A DNA stretch of 64,000 bases from Closterium sp. NIES-65 (taxonomy: Eukaryota > Streptophyta > Zygnematophyceae > Desmidiales > Closteriaceae). Shown here piece by piece: positions 10,895 through 19,798 of the stretch. The stretch covers positions 226,765 through 290,764 of the forward strand of contig CANXME010002319.1 of NCBI GenBank assembly GCA_948144175.1. Reading direction: 5' to 3'. Positions within the stretch are counted from its first letter, which is position 1; the number at the start of each line of letters is the position of its first letter. The notes beneath the pieces are model-generated. The model saw only the letters and a list, made by a program, of their open reading frames with translations. It was not told where the DNA came from and did not search any database. Made by a program: the position numbers and the translations under genes.

Positions 10895-12634
10895 ATGGAC
10901 GCAGAGATGGCTTCCTGGAAGTCCACAGGCACCTACGTCGACGAGGTTCCCCCACCTGGGGCGAACATCGTCAGTGGCATGTGGATTTTCAGGGTGAAGC
11001 GGCCGCCGGGTTCTCCGCCTGTCTTCAAGGCGCGTTACGTGGCTCGAGGCTTCAGTCAGCGGCAGGGAGTTGACTACTTTCATACCTTCTCTCCCACCCC
11101 GAAGATGACCACTCTTTGGGTGCTGCTGCACATAGCCGCTCAGCGCGACTACGAGCTTCACTCTCTTGACTTCAGCATAGCTTTCTTGCAGGGCAGCCTG
11201 CACGAGGAGATCTGGCTGCGCCGCCTGCCTGGCTTCACTGGGTCGTTTCCTTCTGGTACCCATTGGAGCCTCCGGCGGCCAGTCTACGGTCTTCGCCAGG
11301 CGCCCCGTGAGTGGCACGACACACTGAGGACTACACTTGCGGCTCTTGGTGTCAGAATAATATATAATTCTATATATTGTTTTGTAACTGCCAATAGTGT
11401 AGACTACTGTAGTCATATAACTTTCTGTTTGGTGGTGCACCTTTCTTCATTCTTGCCTATTTGTACTGCTCGCTCTATAGTGAACACCCTTTTTTGTTGC
11501 AATCTTCCTACTCACCTAAACTCACTCGAACTCAACCGCTTTTCACCTAACTCGCCATGGCTCCTAAGCCTTGCTACTAGTATTCTCACACTTGGGTTTG
11601 CTCCTTCTACTGCCGACCCGTCACTGTTTCTGCGCACCGACACCTCTTTGCCGCCGTTCTACATCCTCGTGTACGTCGACGACTTGGTCTTTGCCACTGC
11701 TGACACTGCTGGACTAGCCCGCGTGAAGTCCGAGCTGCAGAAGAGACACATGTGCACAGACCTGGGTGAACTGCGCAGCTACCTTGGCTTGCAGATCAAA
11801 TGGGACAGAGCACAGCGCACCATTACCTTGACACAATCACACATGGTGCAGCAGGTCCTTCAGTGCTCTGACTTCACGTACTCCTCGCCTCAGGCCACTC
11901 CTCTGTCTATTCGCCACTCGCTCTCAGCTCTGCCTTCGGATGAGTCCGTAGAGCCGAGTGGCCCGTACCCAGAGCTTGTTGGCTGCCTCATGTACCTGAT
12001 GACCTGCACACGACCTGACCTTGCATACCATCTTAGCATCTTGGCACGCTATGTTGCTCCTGGGAGACACCGACCAGAGCACATGGCTGCAGCAAAGAGG
12101 GTGTTGCGCTACTTGTGCAGTACGTCGGGCATGGGGCTAGTGCTTGGAGGGCGACGTCGAGTGGTCCTCACAGGTCACGCAGACGCTTCTTGGGCTGACG
12201 ACCAGGCTACGCAGCGGTTGTCACAGGGTTACACCTTCAGCCTTGGCTCCGGCTTTGTTTCGTGGCGGTCTACCCGCTCGTCTTCTGTTCTCGGCTCCAG
12301 TTGTGAGGCTGAGATCTACACGGGGGCCATGGCTGCACAGGAGCTACGCTGGCTCACCTACCTGCTGACTGACCTAGGAGAGCCGCCTCATTCTCCTCCA
12401 GTTCTGTACGTAGACAACAAGGCCATGCTGGCCTTGTGTCGGGAGCACAGACTGGAGCACAGAACGAAGCACATTGCTCTCCGCTACTTCCTTGCTCGTG
12501 AGCTGCAGCAGCGTGGTCAGCTGCGTCTTGCTTACGTGGCCTCTGAGGCCAACACTGCTGATATCTTTACCAAGGCGCTTTCGCCTGGTGATCATCAGCG
12601 CTTCTGTACGATGCTAGGTCTTGTGCCTACTTGA
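10895..12634 (+). mobile_element. Reverse transcriptase and RNase H region of element C (fossil)
   Basis: Copia RT blocks include MDAEMASWKSTGTYVDEVPP, FKARYVARGFSQRQGVDY, SLDFSIAFLQGSLHEEIW and YILVYVDDLVFATADTAG. RNase H has HADASWADDQATQ, LGSSCEAEIYTGAMAAQELR and ANTADIFTKALSPGDHQRF. The RT is interrupted by the solo LTR at 11350-11590. Confidence 0.93.
11350..11590. mobile_element. Solo LTR of an unrelated family inside element C
   Basis: A 241-bp AT-rich insert begins TGTCAGAATAAT and ends TATTCTCACA. It is flanked by a perfect 5-bp duplication CTTGG (11345-11349 and 11591-11595). The same reverse-transcriptase passage in elements A and B has no insert. TG...CA ends, the 5-bp duplication and the lack of coding content identify a solo LTR. 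It does not resemble the copia LTRs or the Ty3/gypsy LTR in this window. Confidence 0.88.
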
Positions 12635-12850
12635 CCTCACTTGCTCACTTCTTGACCTTGCTTGTACTGTGATCTTTCTATACCTGCACTTGCTTGTTTA
12701 CCTTCATATATGATCTTGCATGTGAACTGGCCTTTTGGCCTTGCTCTTGTGCTCGGATTGTGTGGTGACGTTGTGATCCACCCTGAGCTTACTTTGCTTT
12801 GCTTGACTAGTCTTGTGACCTCTTGTTCTCCCACTTTGCCTATGGGGGTG

Positions 12851-12974
12851 TGTCAAACTCATATTATATAGCTTGTCTAGGCTATTGTGGGGTAGACACT
12901 ATGGGGTACAGTTTCCTAGGGTTTCCTACTTGTACCCAACCTTGTGTTAGTTCATCCATTTCCTCATTCCCACA
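12851..12974 (+). repeat. 3' LTR of copia element C
   Basis: A 124-bp LTR preceded by the polypurine-like TATGGGGGTG and followed by the TCCTG target duplication, where element B resumes. Confidence 0.92.
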
Positions 12975-12979
12975 TCCTG

Positions 12980-14204
12980 TCCTTGCCCACTTCTCCACTT
13001 TCTTACCGTGTCTGGCGGCCCCTTCTAGCGCCCGGTCAGGTCTTTACCTCCCCTCGTTCTCTACGAACTTGGTGATTGGTGCTGATCTACAGGATGGGGG
13101 GGTTGACCAGTTCACTCCTGCGAGTCAGCGGGTGACCCACTGTACCTGTGCTCGGACGGGCCGACACTTGGCCACGTTTACCCGTCAGCCGGGGTCGAGC
13201 CTGTACACACTGACTACAGAGTCTCCTCTCGTTGCTGAGTCTGGTGAGGTAGCTGCGTTGGGTCGGGTGTTTGCTGCAGCGTCCAAGTCTGGTCCTGAGT
13301 CTGCTCCCTGCTTGTGTCGTCTCCTGTCCCACCGGACCCTCCTCTGGCACCACCGCCTTGGTCACCCCTCCCTGCCTCGTCTCAGAGGCATGGCCTCCCG
13401 TTACCTGCTCTCTGGTCTCCCCCGGTCCCTCCCTCCCCTCCCTCTAGGGCCTGCCCCTACTTGCGTTCCTTGCGTCGAGGGGCGGCAGCGCGCCGCTCCT
13501 CACTGCTCCGAGTTTCCTCCGACAGAGGCTCCGCTGCAGACTCTTCACATGGACGTGTGGGGCCCCGCCCTCGTCTGTGGCCAGGGTCACGAGCGTTACT
13601 TCCTGTTGGTGGTTGACGACTACTCGCGTTACACCACGGTCTTCCCCTTGTGTAGCAAGGGTGACGTCATTGTGGTGTTGATCAAGTGAATCCACGCAGC
13701 TCGTCTCCAGCTCAAAGAGAGTTTCGGCTCGGACTTTCCTGTTCTGCGTCTGCACTCTGACAGAGGCGGAGAGTTTTCCTCAGACCTCCTGCGAGCCTTC
13801 TGTTGTGCAGAGGGCATCCGCCAGACATTCACGCTTCGGCCTATCCACAGCAAAATGGGATTGGTGAGCGCCGCATTGGCATGGTCATGGACGTCGCTCG
13901 TACGTCCATGATTCATGCGGCTGCTCCCCATTTTCTGTGGCCGATCGCGGTTCAGTACGCGGCGCATCAGATCAACCTTCAGCCCCGGATCTCCTTGCCA
14001 GAGACCTCTTCTTCTCTGCGGTGGACGGGGAAGGTTGGCAATGCGTCTGCGTTTCGTGTCTGGGGATCTCGGGCTTTTGTCCGCGACTTGTCTGCGGACA
14101 AGCTGTTCCCCGGTGCTGTTCTCTGCGTCTTCCTTGGCTTCCCCCCTGACGCGCCTGGTTGGCAGGTTTACCACCCCACCTCGCGCCGTGTTCTGTCCTC
14201 TTAG
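12980..14204 (+). mobile_element. Protease, pre-integrase and integrase region of element B (fossil)
   Basis: Element B resumes with the protease-side blocks (SGLYLPSFSTNLVIGADLQD), the HHRLGHPSLPRLRGMAS pre-integrase block, and the integrase core (LHMDVWGPALVCGQGHERYF, VVDDYSRYTTVFPL, then QQNGIGERRIGMVMDVARTS and the C-terminal FRVWGSRAFVRD block). This order (integrase before reverse transcriptase) is diagnostic of Ty1/copia. Broken. Confidence 0.92.
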
Positions 14205-14288
14205 GACGTCACGTTTGACGAGTCGGTTCCTTACTACCGTCTCTTCCCCTACCGCACTGCGCCCCTCCCCCCGCCGCCACTCTTCCTT

Positions 14289-15790
14289 GTGCCTGGTCCC
14301 CCTCTGGTAGACCCCCTTCCCCCTCAGGGTCCTGCCCCCTCCGGTGTGTCCCAGGTAGATGCAGTCGAGCCTGTCGAGGTAGCTGTTGACATTGGTGCTA
14401 CTAGGGGTACTGAGCCTGGGGGTGCTAAGCCTGGGGCAAGTAAGCCTGGGGGTGTTGAGCCTGGGGGTGCTAAGCCTGGGGGTGCTAAGCCTGGGGGTGT
14501 TGAGCCTGGGGGTGCTGCGTCTGGGTGTGCTGAGCCTGGGGGTGCGGAGCCTGAGGGTGCTGGACGTGCTCGTGTGGAGTCTGGCGATGCTGGGCCTGGA
14601 GGTCCTTCGGGTGCTTCGTCTCGGCGAGAGCTACCCTCTCCACAGGAGCTGCGCGAGTGGTTAACTAGGCGTTGGAGCCGTGCTGCTGGAGCTGGAGGTG
14701 CTGCTGGAGCTGGAGGTTCTGCTGCTACTGAGGGTGTTGGTGCCTCGGGTCCTGGAGGTGCTCGTACTAGAGGTACTGGAGCTGCTGGGCCTGGGGGTGC
14801 TCCTGGTGCAGGGGCTGCTGGCGGTGCTTCTGGAGCGGGTGCTGCTGGAGGTGCTGGAGCTGTGGCTGTTGAGTCTTCCGGTGGTCCGGCTGGAGCTGGA
14901 GCTGCTGGGGGTGTTGGCGCTAGAGGTGCTGCTGGCGCTAGTGCTTCTGAGGGTGCTAGGGTTGGCGGTGCTGCAGCTGGGGGTGCTACTGGTGCTGGTG
15001 CTGCCGCTGGGGGTGCTGGTGCTGTCCCTGCTGGCTCTGGAGGCGCTGCGCGGCCGCGGCCATACTACGTTCCGCTCCTTCAGCAGGTTCTTCGTCTCCC
15101 GCCTTCTGCTTACCCTGCTCCTTCCTTAGAGTGTCCGCCGCCTGTCCAATCTGAGTCGCAGTTACAGCCCGCCTCCCCACTGCATGCTCCCTCTCCCTAC
15201 ACTGGTCCTACTGGAGGTCTTGCTGAGCGTCGTCAGCCTGCGTCTCGTCCTGCAGCACCTGTTCGTGCTGCTCGCACTAGTCGTCGTGTTCCGCGTCCGC
15301 GTCCTCCTGTGGTCCCAGGCACACACCAGATGGCACTGCGTCCTTCCACTGCTCCTCTGCGTGTCCCGTTGTCGTCTCCTCCAGAGTCCTCTCTTCCTGT
15401 TCTTGCTGACCCGGTGTCTGACTCTCTTCGTGCTGCAAGTCCTACTATCACGCGTCTCCTGGCTACTGTTGTCACTGACCCTTCCTTTGAGTCCACTGTT
15501 GCGTCTGCCTTAGTTGTTGAGCTTGTCGACTTTGCTGCTCACTGTCATCTTGACTACGCCGCTAGTCTTGTTGCTGAGTCTGAGTCTCTCTGTCATCCGT
15601 CCGTCGGGGGTGAGTGTGCTCTTAGCACGGACGTTCTTGAGGACAAGCAAGAGGAGTTCCAGTGTTTTGCTGCTGCTTTACCTCATCTCGTGTCCATGCT
15701 GATTGCCCCCGAGGGAGACCCGGATGCACCAGACATCCCGACTCCTCGATTGTACGCTGTGGCGATCGAGGGTCCCTACTCCTCATAGTG
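14289..15790 (+). mobile_element. Linker region of element B
   Basis: The sequence VDPLPPQGPAPSGVSQVDAV leads into a Pro-Gly-Gly-Ala-Lys/Glu repeat, then Gly/Ala-rich sequence and a conserved hydrophilic block before reverse transcriptase. It corresponds to the variable linker seen in A and C. Confidence 0.8.
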
Positions 15791-15800
15791 GCAGCCAGCC

Positions 15801-17314
15801 ATGGACGCAGAGATTGCTTCCTGGAAGTCCACAGGCACCTACGTCGACGAGGTTCCCCCACCTGGGGCGAACATCATCAGTGGCATGTGGATTTTTAGGG
15901 TGAAGCGGCCGCCGGGTTCTCCGCCTGTCTTCAAGGCACGTTACATGGCTCAAGGCTTCAGTCAGCGGCAGGGAGTTGACTACTTTCATACCTTCTCTCC
16001 CACCCCAAGATGACCACTCTTCGGGTGCTGCTGCACATAGCCGCTCAGCGTGACTACGAGCTTCACTCTCTTGACTTCAGCATTGCTTTTCTACAGGGTA
16101 GCCTGCACGAGGAGATCTGGCAGCGACGCCCACGTGGCTTCACTCGGTCGTTTCCTCCCGGTACCCAGTCGAGCCTCTAGCGGCCAGTCTACGGTCTCCG
16201 CTAGGCGCCCCGTCAGTGGCACAACACACTGAGGACTACACTTGCGGCTCTTGGGTTTGCTCCTTCTACTGCCGACCCATCGCTGTTTCTACGCACCAAC
16301 ACCTCTTTGCCGCCGTTCTACATCCTCGTGTACGTCGACGACTTGGTCTTTGCCACTGCTGACACTGCTGGACTCGCCCACGTGAAGTCAGAGCCGCAGA
16401 AGAGACACACGTGCACAGACCTGGGTGAATTGCGCAGCTACCTTGGCTTGCAGATCACCTGGGACAGAGCACAGCGCACCATTACCCTGACACAGTCACA
16501 CATGGTGCAGCAGGTCCTTCAGCGCTTCGACTTTACGTACTCCTTGCCTCAGGCCACTCCTTTGTCTACTCGCCACTCGCTCTCAGCTCTGCCTTCGGAT
16601 GAGTCCGTAGAGCCGAGTGGCCCGTACCCAAAGCTTGTTGGCTGCCTCATGTACCTGATGACCTGCACACGACCTGACCTTTCATACCCTCTTAGCATCT
16701 TGGCACGCTATGTTGCTCCTGGGAGACACCGACCAGAGCACATGGCTGCAGCAAAGAGGGTGTTGCGCTACTTGTGCAGTACGTCAGGCATGGGGCTAGT
16801 GCTTGGAGGGCGACGTCGAGTGGTCCTCACAGGTGACGCAGACGCTTCTTGGGCTGACGACCACGCTACGCAGCGGTCGTCGCAGGGTTACACCTTCAGC
16901 TTTAGTTCCGGCTCTGTTTCGTGGCGGTCTACCCGTTCGTCTTCTGTTCTCGGCTCCAGCTGTGAGGCTGAGATCTATGCAGGGGCCATGGCTGCACAGG
17001 AGCTACGCTGGCTCACCTACCTGCTGAGTGACCTAGGAGAGCCGCCTCGTTCTCCTCCAGTTCTGTACGTAGACAACAAGGCCATGCTGGCCTTGTGTCG
17101 GGAGCACAGACTGGAGCACAGAACGAAGCACATTTCTTTCCGCTACTTCCTTGCTCGTGAGCTGCAGCAGCGTGGTCAGCTGCGTCTTGCTTACGTGGCC
17201 TCTGAGGCCAACACTGCTGATATCTTTACCAAGGTGCTTTCGCCTGGTGATCATCAGCGCTTCTGTACGATGCTAGGTCTTATGCCTACTTGGCCTCACT
17301 TGCTCACTTCTTGA
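15801..17314 (+). mobile_element. Reverse transcriptase and RNase H region of element B (fossil)
   Basis: The same copia RT (YILVYVDDLVFATADTAG) and RNase H (ASWADDHATQRSSQGYTFSF, CEAEIYAGAMAAQELRWL) blocks as in A and C, ending about 200 bp before the 3' LTR. Broken. Confidence 0.92.
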
Positions 17315-17511
17315 CCTTGCTTGTACTGTGATCTATCTATACCTGCACTTGCTTGTTTACCTTTATATATAATATTGCCTGTGAACTGGCCTTGTGGCCT
17401 TGAACTTGTGCTCGAAATGTGTGGTGATGTTGTGATCCACCCTGAGGTTACTGTGCTTTGCTTGACTGGTCTTGTGATCTCTTGTTCTCCCCCACTTTGC
17501 CTATGGGGTTG

Positions 17512-17637
17512 TGTCAAACTTATATGCTATAGTCTGTGTAGGCTGTAGTGGGGTAGATAATATGGGGTACAACACTTTTAGGTTTTCCTACTTGTACCCA
17601 CTCGTTTCCTAGTGCATTCATTCCTCGTTCTTTCACA
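17512..17637 (+). repeat. 3' LTR of copia element B
   Basis: A 126-bp LTR, partner of 3666-3791. Ty3/gypsy sequence resumes directly at 17638 with the target duplication CTCTG. Confidence 0.9.
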
Positions 17638-18732
17638 CTCTGGGCACTCACTCTTGCGATGGCCCGGCCTATTGCAAGCAAAACAGCGCCCCTTAAACGG
17701 TCCGGCAGCTGCATTTGTCACAACAGCATGTACAGTGGCGTGCTCGATCGGTCCCCGAGGGCGATGTCCGTAGTAGGACCCCGGTCTCGGACAGCGTAAA
17801 ATGTCGATTTCCTCGGCGAGCGAGAGAATCTCGTTGAAATTCGAGAGTCCGCGTAGCATGATTTTGTGCGAGATGCCCGGCTTAGCCCTTAGATGTAACG
17901 GTCCACCCGCTTCGCTTCGTGCATGCAGTCGACTTGTTTGCATAATGCGAGAAAACCGCTCGTATAGTCTTGAACCGATCCGAGTTGTCGCCAAGTACGC
18001 AGTCTCTGACGCACCGAAATAGAAGCCGCGATCGGCTCGAAGCGCGCCCGAAGCCCTGCGCACCAAGCGTCCCACGTGTTGTATTGGCGGTTTCGCATAA
18101 TTAACTCTGGGTGACAGCTAGGCCCGTGGGCCCTTCCTCTTGCGACGGTGGCTCGTAGGCGCGTAGCGATGTCACAATGACTTGCCACCAGTCCATGGCA
18201 GGGCCCCTCGGCAGCGAGACGAGACGACATATCGGATCTTCGCTGCGTCCGACTTGACATAGTCCGCGTAGAAAAAGACGTTCATCGTGAAGAACCACGA
18301 CTGAATCGTCAGACCTCCGCGCTGGCTCGGGTCGAAACAGGGCGGGTGTTGCGGCTTGAGTGGCATTGGTGCCATGATGGGGTGGTCGCCGCTTGTCGCT
18401 GCAAACTCCACGTGCCGACGGGCTTCACGAGGCTCCCGCGGGCTTGGCGCCGCCCTGTTCCTCTCCATGCCAGGCATCGATTGAGAGGAGCCATGACTGG
18501 TTGCGCCAGAGCGCTATCCCACGCTGTCGTTTTGTGTCGGTATGCCTGATGAAATGACGATCGGCTCCTTCGATTGTGCGGGTGCGTTTGCAGGAGCATT
18601 CACCGTGGATTGCTGACGAGCGGAGTCGCGTTCCGCCGTGAGTGTCGCAATTTCGAGTGCCGAGTCTTCGATTTGGCGCACGAGACGGTCGAGTTGCTCT
18701 TGTGTTAGTGTCGCGAGAGTGAATTCGGCCAT
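17638..18732 (-). mobile_element. gag region of the Ty3/gypsy element (fossil)
   Basis: Gag begins MAEFTLATLTQEQLDRLVRQ. Further blocks are the Pro-rich PLKPQHPPCFDPSQRGGLTI, the retrotrans-gag signature (RLRTWRQLGSVQDYTSGFLA) and a standard CCHC zinc knuckle, CFACNRPGHRKSEC. These are typical of Ty3/gypsy rather than Ty1/copia. Broken. Confidence 0.88.
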
Positions 18733-18900
18733 GGCAAGGGTGTCGGGCAAGCTCAGCGAGAGCCTCTGTCGTGGACGTGCGTGCTTACGAGAGAGCACTA
18801 CGAGCGGCGGTGCTTGTTTCGCTGAGAGACGTCTACCCCCCCTAAAAATTGAGACAGTGGGGAAGCGAATATTTGGGTGCGGTTCGTGAAGAGATCGTAG

Positions 18901-18912
18901 GCTCTGATACCA
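18901..18912 (-). other. Primer-binding site of the Ty3/gypsy element
   Basis: On the minus strand this reads TGGTATCAGAGC, the exact complement of the plant initiator-Met tRNA 3' end. It lies two bases inside the LTR edge at 18915. Confidence 0.9.
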
Positions 18913-18914
18913 AG

Positions 18915-19774
18915 TGTTATGAGTGCAATTGAGTGAATGAACGAGAATTGCACTATCGAAGCAAGAGTATAATGAGCGAAGGTAGGAGCGAAGAATATAT
19001 AGCGAAAACTATAGTGGTAACGGTAATGCGTGAAAGTGGGGTGCGCGGCGGGCTTGGCGTCGAGGTTGGGAAATGACGAGGCGGAGGTCCGGAATGCGGT
19101 TTACTAACCGAACTGTGAGGTTGGGTCGCGTCGTGAACAGTGGCGGGAACAGTGTAGAGACGAATGTCGCGATTGGTAACGGATTACTGTTGGGTGCTGT
19201 TGGCGGGAACAGTGGAGTACGCGCTGAGCAGGGACGCGAAGTAAGGAAGAAGATTTTTCCTTACATTATGCAGCATATTGGTAGACCAAATGTTCCAAAG
19301 CCCATTGTTCTACACCCAACAATGAGCCAGTTTCAACTGAAATATTGCCATTCTGCAACCTTCCCAGGGCATTTTTTTCGGTTATGTGCTTACGGTCAGT
19401 TTTCGCCACCTGGGATGTAAAGTTCGTGACAGGCTTCGTCAATTCATTGGCGCTCTCATTCATAAATCTGCCCGCTCATCGTACGGAAAACCGACAGACC
19501 CAAGGATGTGCTGCGGGGCTGACCGCGGCCCTTGAAAATTGCGCGAACTCCCTCGAGTTCATCTCATAAACCTCCTCGAAAATTGCTCAACGCCACCCCT
19601 CGCTCAAGAATTGCTGAATCAGGGACCTGGCATTCCTACTGTAGAATTGCTCAAGCGAGCACCATCAGTTCAGTTCCAAGCTCACATTCTCCGAACAGAC
19701 ACTTGACCAACCGGCATTTCAGATAGCTGACTCCCAGAGCTCAACTCACACCCATTTTCAGTTGTAACATAACA
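18915..19774 (-). repeat. 860-bp LTR of the Ty3/gypsy element
   Basis: The segment is bounded by perfect terminal inverted repeats TGTTATG (18915) and CATAACA (19768-19774), with the primer-binding site next to the left edge. A TATA-like CTATATATTC on the minus strand (about 18992-19001) is suitably placed for the element's own promoter. The right edge lies only 24 bp before the AIR9 start codon. The partner LTR is outside the window. Open frames inside it look meaningless. Confidence 0.82.
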
Positions 19775-19798
19775 TGGTGAAGTACGTATAAGCTAAAC

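Larger units (their letters stand above)
6292..12974 (+). mobile_element. Copia element C nested in B (fossil)
   Basis: A complete-ended copia element with LTRs 6292-6415 and 12851-12974 and a perfect 5-bp target-site duplication TCCTG (6287-6291 and 12975-12979), which proves insertion into element B. Parts recognised are primer-binding site (6416), repeat-rich leader, gag (from 7490), protease and pre-integrase region (to about 9580), linker (about 9600-10200), reverse transcriptase and RNase H (about 10895-12634). The LTRs differ at about 6 of 124 sites. It carries a solo LTR of another family at 11350-11590. It is broken, with about half a dozen breaks. Confidence 0.94.
3666..17637 (+). 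mobile_element. Copia element B, both LTRs, host of nested element C (fossil)
   Basis: A Ty1/copia element with 5' LTR 3666-3791, primer-binding site 3792-3803, a repeat-rich leader (3805-4660), gag (from 4663), protease and pre-integrase region (12980-13420), integrase (about 13430-14200), linker (14289-15120), reverse transcriptase and RNase H (about 15800-17310) and 3' LTR 17512-17637. Flanking duplication is CTCTA/CTCTG. Without nested element C it is about 7.3 kb. Its LTRs differ at about 6 of 126 sites by hand comparison, which suggests an insertion a few million years old at typical plant rates; the rate here is unknown. It is broken, with roughly half a dozen breaks. Confidence 0.93.
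17638..19774 (-). mobile_element. 5' end of a minus-strand Ty3/gypsy element (fossil)
   Basis: Reading leftwards: LTR (19774-18915), primer-binding site (18912-18901), leader, then gag from 18732 into the copia B insertion at 17638. Its pol lies beyond the left edge of the window. It was in place before copia A and B, which interrupt it, so it is the oldest layer. It is interrupted by two later elements in this window. Confidence 0.85.

Noticed and set aside
18901-18912. tRNA gene
   Set aside because: The match is only the 12-base primer-binding site complementary to initiator tRNA-Met, next to an LTR edge. No tRNA body is present.
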